In this document: positions 7,681-15,575 of the stretch, in pieces | How positions within the stretch are numbered: position 1 is the stretch's first letter | Layout of the letters: each line of letters starts with the position of its first letter | NCBI RefSeq assembly: GCF_004369225.1 | Contig: NZ_QFFZ01000025.1 | Location: forward strand, 1 to 48,837 | DNA: 48,837 nucleotides | Direction: 5' to 3' | Origin: Pelotomaculum propionicicum | GTDB lineage: Bacteria > Bacillota > Desulfotomaculia > Desulfotomaculales > Pelotomaculaceae | Notes under the pieces: generated by a model | Database searches by the model: none | The model's input: the letters and a program-made list of their open reading frames with translations, nothing else | Told to the model about the DNA's origin: nothing | Program-made: the position numbers and the translations under genes

Positions 7681-8568
7681 ATGAGGGACCTGACTGTTGA
7701 CGGGCTGTACCGTTCTTTTGAAGAGCAGGGATACATCTGTGAGAAAAACCTGGTGGTAACTGTTTTTCTGGCCTTGAAGCTGGGCAAGCCGCTGCTTGTG
7801 GAAGGTGCGCCCGGTGTCGGCAAGACGGAAATAGGCAAGGTGCTGAGCCGGATTTTTAACGCTCAGCTGATTCGCCTGCAGTGTTACGAGGGGTTGGACG
7901 AGAATAAAGCACTGTACGAGTGGAATTATCAAAAACAGCTTTTAAGAATTCAGCTGCAGAAGGAAGGCATAGGTACTGAAATGGCGGAACGTGACCTTTT
8001 CAGCGCTGAATACCTGCTGGAAAGGCCTCTTTTAAAGGCCATCCGCACAGAGGAACCGGTGGTGCTGCTGATTGATGAAGTTGACAAGGTGGAAGAAGAA
8101 TTCGAGGCATTCCTTTTTGAGCTGCTGTCGGATTTTCAGGTTTCTATACCGGAACTGGGCACTCTGACCGCCAGGCAGATTCCTTTGGTGGTGCTGACCA
8201 GCAACAGGGAGCGCGATATTTCCGACGGCCTGAAGCGCCGCTGTGTCTACCTTTTCATTGATTATCCCTCTATTGAAAAGGAAGTGCGCATATTGCAGGT
8301 AAAAGCTCCGGAGGCGGGTGAAAGACTGTCGAGGGAGGTGGCCCGTGCTGTCAGCCTGATCAGGGCCAACGACGGAATCGGCAAAAAACCTGCTATTTCT
8401 GAATCCATTGACTGGGCCAGGGCTCTGGTAGCTCTCGGAGCGGCTTCGCTCACCCAGGAGGCTGTAAAACAGACGCTTAGTATTGTTTTAAAGAATAAAG
8501 AGGATATAGACACTGTGGTCAGGGAGGTAGGGGTCAAGGCACTGGCCGCCGGCGCCCAAAAAGCATGA
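7681..8568 (+). CDS. MoxR-type AAA+ ATPase
   Basis: A 295-residue AAA+ ATPase. Walker A GAPGVGKTE lies near residues 41-49, Walker B VVLLIDEVDK near 124-133, and sensor 1 VVLTSNRER near 175-183. MoxR proteins act with VWA-domain partners to load metals or remodel enzyme complexes; the CoxD/CoxE pair of carbon monoxide dehydrogenases is the nearest described case. The start is ATG 7681 behind GAGAGGGG at 7665; the longer frame from 7654 would contain the ribosome site. It overlaps the next gene by four bases (ATGA), showing translational coupling to its VWA partner. No client enzyme is present in the window. Confidence 0.9.
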   Translation: MRDLTVDGLYRSFEEQGYICEKNLVVTVFLALKLGKPLLVEGAPGVGKTEIGKVLSRIFNAQLIRLQCYEGLDENKALYEWNYQKQLLRIQLQKEGIGTEMAERDLFSAEYLLERPLLKAIRTEEPVVLLIDEVDKVEEEFEAFLFELLSDFQVSIPELGTLTARQIPLVVLTSNRERDISDGLKRRCVYLFIDYPSIEKEVRILQVKAPEAGERLSREVARAVSLIRANDGIGKKPAISESIDWARALVALGAASLTQEAVKQTLSIVLKNKEDIDTVVREVGVKALAAGAQKA

Positions 8569-10025
8569 TCGTTGATTCCCCCGGCTATACCGACCTGTAT
8601 TCCCCCAGTACGGGGGAAGAAACCGAGTATAAAATTTTATACGGCCTGGTAAAATTCATTAACATCTTAAGGCGACAGGGGATTCGGGCGAGTGTGGCGG
8701 AAACCAGGGACGCCCTTGACGCGCTGTCCCAGGTGGATATTCTGGACCGGGAACAGGTGAAGGTGGCGCTGAGCGCTACACTGGTCAAGAATTTTCATGA
8801 CCGCAACACGTTTAATAAAGCTTTTGACGATTATTTTTCCGTTTCAGATATCAAGATGCAGGGGCCGGACCCGAAAGGCGTGGGGTACGCCGGTGCGGGA
8901 ACTCAGCCTGAGCAGGCCGGCGACGGGCCGGTGCCCGCGCGTAAGGACGCTGAGCGGGACTGGGGCAAAGAATTTCTTGATCACGCGCGCCAGGCGGTGG
9001 AACAAAATGAGAAGCTTTCCATCAAGCCAGGCTGGACTAAAAGGCAAAAAAAACAATTCATTGAGACTATCAGCCGGATGCGCGGCGAGACCGGCAGTCC
9101 CGGCACGTCAGCGCCCTTAGCCAGGAAATCAGAAAAATCCCTTGACCTGTGGCACGAAGAGGTAAAGAGACAGGTTGAGCAGAGCGAAGCGGTAGCCCAA
9201 CAGAACTTCAACTCGGCGCTCAAAGAAAAGTTAAAAGACACATATGCTTCCCTGGCGCCCGGTTCCGGCGCCAGGAGTGATGAGGAATCGATTCTGTACG
9301 CGGATATGAAAAAAATATCTGATAAGGACCTGCCCAGGGTAATACTTTTGATCAAAAAGCTTTCGCGCCGCCTGGCGACCCGTATTTCAAGGCGCTACTA
9401 CAGAAAAAGAAGAAGAGGCAGGCTGGACATCAGGCGTACCATCCGCAGGAATATAAGTTTTGGCGGGGCGTTGATTGACTTGAAATACCAGTCCAAAAAG
9501 GAGCAAAAACCGCGCCTGGTCTTAATCTGTGATGTGTCCGGGTCAATGGCGCGTTACGCAGTTTTTGTAATCCAGTTTATCTACGGGCTTTCCAGCGTTG
9601 TCAAGGGCATTGAGAGCTTTATCTTTTCTGAGGATCTGGAAAGGGTAACTCCTTATTTTAAAAAGGGTGACAGCTTTATCAAGACCATGTCTACTCTAGT
9701 TGAAAAGAGCAGCCAGTGGGGATTGGGCACCAATCTGCACGCTTCCCTGGACACTTTCCTGGAAAAACACCACCGCCTCCTCTCACCCTCAGTGTTTGTA
9801 ATTATTGTCAGCGACGCTCAGACCATCCAGGCTTATCAGACTACAGCCGGCCTGAAGGAAATCAGGAGCAGGGTTAAAGATATTATCTGGCTTAATACCA
9901 TGCCCCGTGAAGATTGGCTGTGGGCTTTGGAAATAAACGAGTTTCAGAAATACTGCAGGATGTTCGAATGCTCCACACTGGACCAGCTGAGCAATGTGCT
10001 TGGCAGCCAGGTGCTGACAGTATAA
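8565..10025 (+). CDS. CoxE-like VWA domain protein
   Basis: A 486-residue cytoplasmic protein and the probable partner of the upstream MoxR ATPase. The N-terminal 250 residues are helical and charged. A basic patch follows (SRRYYRKRRRGRLDIRRTIRR, about 280-300), typical of CoxE-type proteins. The VWA domain begins at about 315 with the MIDAS motif DVSGSMA (DxSxS), and later carries a Thr in WGLGTNLHASL and Asp in IIVSDAQT. There is no signal peptide or membrane segment. Start ATG 8565 overlaps the MoxR stop. Confidence 0.85.
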   Translation: MIVDSPGYTDLYSPSTGEETEYKILYGLVKFINILRRQGIRASVAETRDALDALSQVDILDREQVKVALSATLVKNFHDRNTFNKAFDDYFSVSDIKMQGPDPKGVGYAGAGTQPEQAGDGPVPARKDAERDWGKEFLDHARQAVEQNEKLSIKPGWTKRQKKQFIETISRMRGETGSPGTSAPLARKSEKSLDLWHEEVKRQVEQSEAVAQQNFNSALKEKLKDTYASLAPGSGARSDEESILYADMKKISDKDLPRVILLIKKLSRRLATRISRRYYRKRRRGRLDIRRTIRRNISFGGALIDLKYQSKKEQKPRLVLICDVSGSMARYAVFVIQFIYGLSSVVKGIESFIFSEDLERVTPYFKKGDSFIKTMSTLVEKSSQWGLGTNLHASLDTFLEKHHRLLSPSVFVIIVSDAQTIQAYQTTAGLKEIRSRVKDIIWLNTMPREDWLWALEINEFQKYCRMFECSTLDQLSNVLGSQVLTV

Positions 10026-10176
10026 ACTCTTTTATTATTTAACAGGTATAGCTTTTTACTGGATTGGTTAGAATAGATACCGGTATGAAAGGCTGTGGCA
10101 GGGCTGACTCCCGTATCAGCAAATGTCCGCCCGTGTTATAAGCCGAAAGGTTATTTTAGGAGGCTAAGCTAAAAGT

Positions 10177-10374
10177 ATGATTGGTAAGGTAAAATGGTTC
10201 AATGCTGGTAAAGGTTTCGGTTTTATCGAAACAGAAGAAGGCAAGGATGTTTTTGTGCATTTTTCCTCAATTCAAACTGACGGTTTCAAGACCCTTGACG
10301 AAGGCCAGGATGTGGAATTCGACGTAGTTCAGGGTGAGCGCGGCCCACAAGCCGCAAATGTAGTTAAATTATAA
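10177..10374 (+). CDS. csp: Cold shock protein (CspA family)
   Basis: A 65-residue single OB-fold nucleic-acid chaperone. [17 protein letters not shown] holds RNP1 and VFVHFSSIQ holds RNP2; it ends [10 protein letters not shown] like most Csp proteins. A long untranslated leader of about 150 bases (10026-10176) precedes it, as usual for cold-shock mRNAs. The ribosome site AGGAGG is at 10160, with a longer than average spacing. A terminator follows. Confidence 0.95.
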   Translation: MIGKVKWFNAGKGFGFIETEEGKDVFVHFSSIQTDGFKTLDEGQDVEFDVVQGERGPQAANVVKL

Positions 10375-10408
10375 AAGAATCTTCTTTTAAATAATTTAAC
10401 GCTTAGCG

Positions 10409-10438
10409 AAAGGGACTGGTAATTATTCAGTCCTTTTT
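10409..10438 (+). terminator. Intrinsic terminator after csp
   Basis: AAAGGGACTG pairs with CAGTCCTTTTT across a ten-base loop, with a T-run. Confidence 0.75.
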
Positions 10439-10760
10439 GCTTTTATACAGCTAAAATTCGGCCAGCCGTATAAAATTTCCTTAATCGTAGAATTATACCC
10501 TTATAAAGATAGTATGGTCACCGCTGTAGAATCCTTTTTACTTTTCCAACGCCTCTCAGGATCTTATCCGGGCATCCAGTCAATTTGGTAAGATTTTTAT
10601 TTAATATAAATCCCATTTTAGTGAAAACTAATAAAGGAATCCTGGTAATTATGGAGATAGGCACAGGGATCGGTAATAGTTGTTTTGCATTTTAAGGTTT
10701 GAGCGGGTCCCACATAAGAATGACAGGTTGCGACATTAATTTAAAAAGGGGTGACATAAG
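10439..10760. other. Intergenic leader before spoVT, no gene seen
   Basis: No frame with a credible ribosome site was found. The stretch presumably carries the spoVT promoter. In relatives spoVT is expressed late in the forespore from a sigma-G promoter, but I could not place boxes with confidence. Confidence 0.4.
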
Positions 10761-11297
10761 TTGAAAGCAACAGGAATCGTGCGTCGCATCGATGATCTGG
10801 GCAGAGTGGTGATACCTAAGGAAATACGGCGGACCATGCGCATTCGGGAGGGGGATCCCCTTGAGATCTTCACAGACAGGGAAGGGGAGGTTATCTTAAA
10901 AAAGTATTCCCCGATTGGTGAACTCGGAGAGTTTGCCACCGAGTATGCCGACTCATTGAATGAAACACTGGGCCACATTTCTTGTGTCGCGGATAAAGAT
11001 ATGATTATCGCGGTCGCGGGAGCACCCAAAAAGCAGCTTATGAACAAACAGATCAGCACCGATGTGGAAAAAGTGATGGCTGACAGGAAAATGGCTGTAT
11101 TCAATGAGACCTGCTATTTGACCATTGATGAAGACGTCAGTTTCAACTCCGCGGTAATAGCTCCCATCATTGCTGAAGGTGATACACTGGGCGCTGTCAT
11201 CATCGCCGCTAAAGAGCCCGGCGTGCAAATGGGCAACCTGGAAACCAAACTGGCTGAAACAGCCGCAGGTTTTCTGGCTAAACAGATGGAGTCCTAA
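10761..11297 (+). CDS. spoVT: Stage V sporulation protein T
   Basis: A forespore transcription factor tuning sigma-G genes. Residues 1-50 are the AbrB-type swapped-hairpin DNA-binding domain: MKATGIVRRIDDLGRVVIPKEIRRTMRI with FTDREGEVILKKY. Residues 55-178 form the GAF domain, as in Bacillus subtilis SpoVT (about 178 residues, the same length). Start TTG 10761 behind AAAAAGGGGTG. Its presence marks the organism as an endospore former. A strong terminator begins at the stop codon. Confidence 0.96.
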   Translation: MKATGIVRRIDDLGRVVIPKEIRRTMRIREGDPLEIFTDREGEVILKKYSPIGELGEFATEYADSLNETLGHISCVADKDMIIAVAGAPKKQLMNKQISTDVEKVMADRKMAVFNETCYLTIDEDVSFNSAVIAPIIAEGDTLGAVIIAAKEPGVQMGNLETKLAETAAGFLAKQMES

Positions 11298-11328
11298 AAA
11301 GAAAGCCCCTTTCAGGGGCTTTCTTTTT
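11296..11328 (+). terminator. Strong terminator after spoVT
   Basis: AAAAAGAAAGCCCC pairs with GGGGCTTTCTTTTT across a short loop. The symmetric A and T runs could serve both strands, since the next gene is on the opposite strand and ends nearby. Confidence 0.9.
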
Positions 11329-11350
11329 AGAGTCCTTTTAAAATTGGAAA

Positions 11351-11791
11351 TCAGATGATGGCATTAATAGATATAATCCTACATTTAGCCCTGCCGGCGG
11401 GCAGGTCTACTTCCACAATACTGCCGGGTCTTTTTAATAATAAGGTTTGCCCCAATGATGATAAAAATGAAACATCCCCATAGATTAGGTTTTCTTCTAA
11501 CGCACTTATTAATCTAAACTTATGACGGTTCTGGTTGAACATATTTTCAACCTCTATCTCACAGCCAATAGTTGCGAACGGCAATTTTCTATCGTGACGA
11601 CTATTCTGTTTTGAATTGATAATAAATTGGTCAATTGTTTTTATGTAATTTTCAATAATATTTACTATTTCAGACCGCTCAGCAGCTGATTTAGCGAAAT
11701 ATTCAACAATAATATGCTGTTCTTCTTCCAACTTTACTAAATTCCTAATGATACTTTCAAATGCTTTTATAGATATGTTGTAATTATCCAT
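11351..11791 (-). CDS. GreA/GreB C-terminal domain protein
   Basis: A 146-residue protein on the reverse strand. Residues 70-146 resemble the FKBP-like C-terminal domain of transcript cleavage factors GreA/GreB: FATIGCEIEV, FRLISALEE, SSLGQTLLLKRPGSIVEVDLP and CRIISI. The N-terminal 70 residues are helical but lack the acidic tip (two adjacent Asp/Glu in the hairpin) that drives cleavage in true GreA, so it is more likely a Gre-like regulator of RNA polymerase (as Rnk or Gfh1-type proteins) than a cleavage factor. The ATG at 11791 has AGG five bases upstream. It is convergent with spoVT. Confidence 0.6.
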   Translation of the reverse strand: MDNYNISIKAFESIIRNLVKLEEEQHIIVEYFAKSAAERSEIVNIIENYIKTIDQFIINSKQNSRHDRKLPFATIGCEIEVENMFNQNRHKFRLISALEENLIYGDVSFLSSLGQTLLLKRPGSIVEVDLPAGRAKCRIISINAII

Positions 11792-11838
11792 ATTCACCTG
11801 CTGTAATATACAGTTAATGGGAAATTACACAAAGATGC

Positions 11839-11874
11839 AAATGAGTATTCCACAGGTGTAAAATACTCATTTGT
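11839..11874. repeat. Inverted repeat in AT-rich intergenic region
   Basis: CAAATGAGTATT and AATACTCATTTG are perfect 12-base arms around a 12-base loop. It lies 48 bases upstream of the Gre-like gene on the reverse strand, where an operator would be. The rest of 11798-12060 is AT-rich with no gene seen. Confidence 0.6.
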
Positions 11875-12060
11875 AACTTATTACAATAATTATAGTATAT
11901 TATATAATATTGTCAATAATAATGGTTTAATAGGATAATACTAGAGGCTGTGTCAAATCCTTCGGTACCGACTTTAAATTCATGGTAATCAAATTGTGAA
12001 GCAAATTTTCTCCAAGCTGCTAATAATTTAGGAAGTAATATGGACAAAGATTTAAAAAAT

Positions 12061-12084
12061 CGTTATACTAACATTAGTATATAG
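12061..12084. promoter_or_regulatory. ModE-like operator 1
   Basis: CGTTATACT, six bases, then AGTATATAG. The arms are nine bases each and two positions depart from symmetry. Sequence and geometry resemble the ModE operator (CGTTATATA-like arms). It touches the ribosome site of the ModE-like gene, which suggests autorepression. Confidence 0.6.
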
Positions 12085-12098
12085 AGGAGCCAGATTTA

Positions 12099-12461
12099 TT
12101 GGGAGATGAGAACTGCGTGCGCCTTGCTTATAAAATCTGGTTGGATAATAACGGGAAGGTTTTTGGCGACGGGCCATACGACTTGTTGTTAAGAGTTGAA
12201 CAAATAGGTTCTTTGAGCAAAGCGGCGGCCGAGATTGGTATGTCTTATAATAAAGCCTGGCGGTTGATACGTGCCATTGAAGATAGATTAGGCTTTCCAC
12301 TGCTGAAATGTAAAGTAGGCGGCGCCTCAGGCGGAGGGTCCGAAGTTACTTCCCAGGCCCGCCGACTGATGCAGCAATACAGGGCTTTTCGGGAGGAAGC
12401 AGAAAACGCTTTAGAATTGCTGTATGCCAAGCATTTTAATGAAAAAGAAATAAAGGGATAA
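12099..12461 (+). CDS. modE: ModE-like molybdenum regulator (DNA-binding domain only)
   Basis: A 120-residue winged-helix protein. VRLAYKIWLDNNGKVFGDGPYDLL matches the ModE N-terminus, given here as residues 6-29, and GSLSKAAAEIGMSYNKAWRL (about 36-55) is its helix-turn-helix. The molybdate-binding Mop/TOBE domains of full ModE are absent, as in many Firmicutes. Start TTG 12099, nine bases behind AGAGGAG. Three palindromes of one type (12061, 12475, 12860) surround it and its neighbour, supporting an autoregulated unit. ModE proteins adjust Mo uptake and Mo-enzyme genes; a Mo-nitrogenase lies 24 kb away, but a direct link is inference. The last 20 codons are repeated at the end of the next gene. 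Confidence 0.8.
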   Translation: MGDENCVRLAYKIWLDNNGKVFGDGPYDLLLRVEQIGSLSKAAAEIGMSYNKAWRLIRAIEDRLGFPLLKCKVGGASGGGSEVTSQARRLMQQYRAFREEAENALELLYAKHFNEKEIKG

Positions 12462-12474
12462 TATTTTTTGGTTG

Positions 12475-12498
12475 CGTTATACTAGCAAAAGTATAACG
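12475..12498. promoter_or_regulatory. ModE-like operator 2 (perfect palindrome)
   Basis: CGTTATACT-AGCAAA-AGTATAACG: perfect nine-base arms with a six-base spacer. It lies between the ModE-like gene and the next ORF, about 40 bases before that ORF's start. Confidence 0.7.
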
Positions 12499-12540
12499 TA
12501 TTGATTTTATCTATTAAAAATTTAAGAAAGGGTGTGGATC

Positions 12541-12840
12541 ATGGACAGTAAGTATCGTTATTTTAAGGCGACTTTAGAGTGCGGCCGTTTAGAAATGGGC
12601 AGCTCACCGGGAGCTACCCGTTATGTTGCAGTTATTGATAACGTTCATAAAATGATAAGAAACAGAAAACCAAGGATAAAGAAAAATTTTACTAAAACAG
12701 GCGCAATAAAGGTGGAGGAAATATCATACAATAACTATTGTGAGGGTCTAATAACCCAAGCGGTATATACATACTTGGAGAAGGAGGAAAATACTCTAGA
12801 ACCGCTGTGTGCCAAGTATTTTAATAATAAAGAAGCATAG
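12541..12840 (+). CDS. Hypothetical protein between ModE-like operators
   Basis: A 99-residue soluble basic protein I do not recognise. It starts MDSKYRYFKATLECGRL at ATG 12541, eight bases behind AAAGGG, and has no membrane segment. Its last 18 codons, stop region and following operator copy the end of the upstream ModE-like gene, so the gene was shaped by a local duplication. The operator upstream suggests it is under the same control. A molybdenum-related role is a guess from position only. Confidence 0.55.
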   Translation: MDSKYRYFKATLECGRLEMGSSPGATRYVAVIDNVHKMIRNRKPRIKKNFTKTGAIKVEEISYNNYCEGLITQAVYTYLEKEENTLEPLCAKYFNNKEA

Positions 12841-12859
12841 GGATAATATTTTCTAGGCT

Positions 12860-12883
12860 CGATATGCTGGAGAGGGTATAACG
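12860..12883. promoter_or_regulatory. ModE-like operator 3
   Basis: CGATATGCT-GGAGAG-GGTATAACG, the same nine-six-nine geometry as sites 1 and 2. The left arm is degenerate. It lies downstream of the hypothetical gene with no obvious gene to control, consistent with origin by duplication of site 2. Confidence 0.5.
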
Positions 12884-12966
12884 CTGTGGGTTTTATTGCT
12901 TTTAAGCATTTTTTGCATAACATAGCGGCATTCCTGGCGTACAAAGTGCAATTACGTTTATGATAT

Positions 12967-13003
12967 AAAAATACGCCGAGATGGATTATCTCCGGCGTAT
13001 TTT
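12967..13003. terminator. Bidirectional terminator hairpin
   Basis: AAAATACGCC-GAGAT pairs with ATCTC-CGGCGTATTTT around a five-base loop with one bulged base. It lies between genes converging from both sides. Confidence 0.75.
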
Positions 13004-13097
13004 GGCATAATTTATTTTAGAAAAAGATGATAAAATGTGTACCCTTGTTTATCATTTTAAAATGAATAACATAGACAAGAAAGCTTATAAAAAGCGC

Positions 13098-15164
13098 TTA
13101 TAACAGTCTTGCCAATTCCTCCGGGTCTGTAACAGGCTCCCGGCAAGCGTAGTTCTGACAAATATAGGCTGTAGCCTTGCCGTTAACCGGCAGCTGTTCC
13201 TTAACAAAAGGAGCAGCTTTTTCTATCCCTTTCCCACTTTCGCCGGCAGGGTGAAACACTGCCGCCGTTTCCGGTATGAAGGCACGCCGGACCGCGCTTA
13301 ACATCGCCTCCGTATCAGCCTCACCAGACTTGCCGGCAATCACAATCTCCCGCGCAGGCCCTAGCATTAAGTCAATCCCGGATAAGAAGTGAGTATAACC
13401 CCAGGGGTGCTTGCTTATCTCTCCGGCAAAGGCCGCAATCTGCTTGTCTGCCATCTCAAGCAGTTCTGTGTTCCCAGTCAGCCTGGCCAGGCGGAGCAAG
13501 TTGTGCAGCCCAGCTGAATTGCCGGACGGGAGCGCCCCGTCGTAAATTTCTTTAGGACGGGCGATTAGACGTTCGGCATCTTCCCCGTAAAAGAAAAAAC
13601 CTCCATTCTCTTTATCCCAAAACAGATCTATCATTTGTCCGGCCAGTTTAAGAGCACTTACCAGGTAGGTGACTTCAAAAGTTGCCCCGTACAGTTCCAA
13701 CAGGCCCCAGGTTAAAAAAGCATAATCGTCAAGGTAAGCCTGGTAGTCAGACTCGCCGTCACGGTAACGGGCCAGCAGCCTGCCGTCCTCCCGCCGCAGC
13801 TTTTGCAAAATAAAATCCACAGCCCTCACTGCCGCCTCTTTATAGACAGGTTCACTAAAAACAGCCGCTCCCCTGGCCAGGGCTGCAATCATCAGCCCGT
13901 TCCAGGAGGTGAGGATCTTGTCGTCCTTGTAAGGATGCACCCGTTTTGCACGCGCGTCAAAAAGCTTTTGCCGCTGCAGTCCTATTGAAACGGTCATTTC
14001 GTCGGTCTTTGAGTTTATCTCCCCGGCTGCGTTAAACGGAGGTGCTGAGATCAAATTCGGGATACTGCGCCCTTCAAAATTACCCTTGGCAGTAATGTCA
14101 AACAACCGGCAGTATATTTCTCCTTCTTTTTCACCTAAAATGTTCTTAACCTCAGCGGGTGACCAGACATAAAATTTACCTTCCTCACCCTCGGAGTCGG
14201 CGTCTTCCGCCGAATAAAACCCTCCTTCAGGTGAAGTCATATCCCTTAAAACATATGTAAAAATCTCTTTAGCCACTTTGGCGTAAAGGCTGCGGCCGGT
14301 TGCCTGAAAGCACTCAGTATAAGCCAGTGCCAGCAGGGCGTTGTCGTACAACATTTTTTCAAAGTGGGGGACCAGCCACTTCCCGTCCGTCGAGTAACGG
14401 GCAAAACCATAGCCGATGTGGTCATAGATCCCCCCCCTGTACATCGATTCAAGCGTTTTTTCAACCATGGCCAGAGCTTCCGGTTCATTATTTCTCTTCC
14501 AGTAACGCAGCAGAAAGGACAGGTTATGTGGTGTGGGAAACTTTGGCGCCGTGCCGAACCCGCCGTACTTACTGTCAAAAAGACTCCTCGCCTGCGTAAA
14601 AGCATTTTGCAATATTTTTCCGGTAATTTTGTCCACAGGCAGGTCTTTATCCCCGGATTGTAGTGACTGGGTTACCTGCTCGCCAATCTTAACTAATAAA
14701 TCCGGATCCTGCCTCCACTTTTCACTTACCTGTATAAGGATGTCCACCAGGCCTGCCCTGCCCCACTTTTCATGTTTGGGGAAATATGTCCCCGCATAAA
14801 AAGGCTTCTTTGCAGGAGTCATCAATATAGTAAGCGGCCACCCACCTTGACCGGTCATATTCTGGCAGACCAACATATAAATATGGTCTATATCCGGACG
14901 TTCTTCCCGGTCTACTTTTATGGAGACAAAGTTATTATTCAGAATGGCAGCTACTTCATCGTCTTCGAAAGACTCTCTTTCCATTACATGACACCAATGA
15001 CAGGTGCTATAACCAATACTAAGAAAAATCGGTTTGTTTTCCTTTTTAGCCTTTTCAAAAGCCTCATCACCCCAGGGGAACCAATGTACAGGGTTATTAG
15101 CATGTTGCAGAAGGTATGGCGATTTTTCACCACCTAATCTATTGGGTGTTTTACTTGTTGTCAT
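13098..15164 (-). CDS. DUF255 thioredoxin-fold / six-hairpin protein (YyaL family)
   Basis: A 688-residue protein of the YyaL/SPATA20 family. Residues 1-170 form a thioredoxin-like domain (DUF255): [35 protein letters not shown] with the CHWC redox motif, and [11 protein letters not shown]. The rest is an alpha/alpha barrel like that of N-acylglucosamine 2-epimerases and glycosidases ([28 protein letters not shown]). Bacterial function is unknown; proposals range from protein disulfide handling to sugar-related roles. The start is set by GGAGG at 15171-15175 on this strand, seven bases upstream of ATG. It is encoded alone. Confidence 0.92.
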   Translation of the reverse strand: MTTSKTPNRLGGEKSPYLLQHANNPVHWFPWGDEAFEKAKKENKPIFLSIGYSTCHWCHVMERESFEDDEVAAILNNNFVSIKVDREERPDIDHIYMLVCQNMTGQGGWPLTILMTPAKKPFYAGTYFPKHEKWGRAGLVDILIQVSEKWRQDPDLLVKIGEQVTQSLQSGDKDLPVDKITGKILQNAFTQARSLFDSKYGGFGTAPKFPTPHNLSFLLRYWKRNNEPEALAMVEKTLESMYRGGIYDHIGYGFARYSTDGKWLVPHFEKMLYDNALLALAYTECFQATGRSLYAKVAKEIFTYVLRDMTSPEGGFYSAEDADSEGEEGKFYVWSPAEVKNILGEKEGEIYCRLFDITAKGNFEGRSIPNLISAPPFNAAGEINSKTDEMTVSIGLQRQKLFDARAKRVHPYKDDKILTSWNGLMIAALARGAAVFSEPVYKEAAVRAVDFILQKLRREDGRLLARYRDGESDYQAYLDDYAFLTWGLLELYGATFEVTYLVSALKLAGQMIDLFWDKENGGFFFYGEDAERLIARPKEIYDGALPSGNSAGLHNLLRLARLTGNTELLEMADKQIAAFAGEISKHPWGYTHFLSGIDLMLGPAREIVIAGKSGEADTEAMLSAVRRAFIPETAAVFHPAGESGKGIEKAAPFVKEQLPVNGKATAYICQNYACREPVTDPEELARLL

Positions 15165-15575
15165 AAAGTTACCTCCAGATTTTTTCGAATGTTATTATTC
15201 TACACAAAAAACGTAATTAGTATTTTATGAATAATCTAACAATCATTGCTTTTCAACTAAACAAGGAGGGAATATCATTGACACCATAGTTAGTATGGTT
15301 TAAACCAATAATGTTGAGGGCAGCAACGAATTTATAAAATCACTTTACATATAATGGTAACTACTTAGGCGCAGGTCTAATCCTAAAGTAGCTTGTACAT
15401 AAATTAATTTATTCCTATAATGAAAATTAGAGGAGGTGGCTATTTGCAAAGGTCTTATAACAGGCCTTTTTTTTCTACTGTCTATTATTTTAAAATGAAA
15501 TCGAGGTTGAAACATCTTTCCAGTAGCTGCTCAAGAGTATTAATAAAAAAATCCTAAAGAGAATTGAGGTAGCTT
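15165..15575. other. Intergenic region between divergent genes
   Basis: About 410 bases with no credible gene. It holds an inverted repeat CTACTTAGG / CCTAAAGTAG around 15362-15391 and a terminator-like hairpin at 15447. An AGGAGG at 15431 precedes a TTG, but the frame has no protein-like content. Confidence 0.45.
15447..15475 (+). terminator. Terminator-like hairpin before rmuC
   Basis: AAAGGTC pairs with GGCCTTT around an eight-base loop, followed by eight T. It lies upstream of rmuC with no gene in front, so it may be an attenuator or end a short untranslated RNA. Confidence 0.5.

Larger units (their letters stand above)
12402..12883 (+). repeat. 97-base direct duplication, copies at 12402-12498 and 12787-12883
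   Basis: The two copies align without gaps at a constant offset of 385 bases. Each contains the last codons of a gene (protein ends LLYAKHFNEKE and PLCAKYFNNKE), the sequence GGGATAATATTTT, and a ModE-like operator. Most positions agree by eye. Confidence 0.75.

Noticed and set aside
11941-11965. GAGGCTGTGTCAAA resembling an insertion-sequence terminus
   Set aside because: A single short word with no partner end or transposase nearby.
15431-15560. Small ORF starting TTG behind AGGAGG upstream of rmuC
   Set aside because: The frame runs through a terminator hairpin and its T-run and gives a low-complexity, non-protein-like product.
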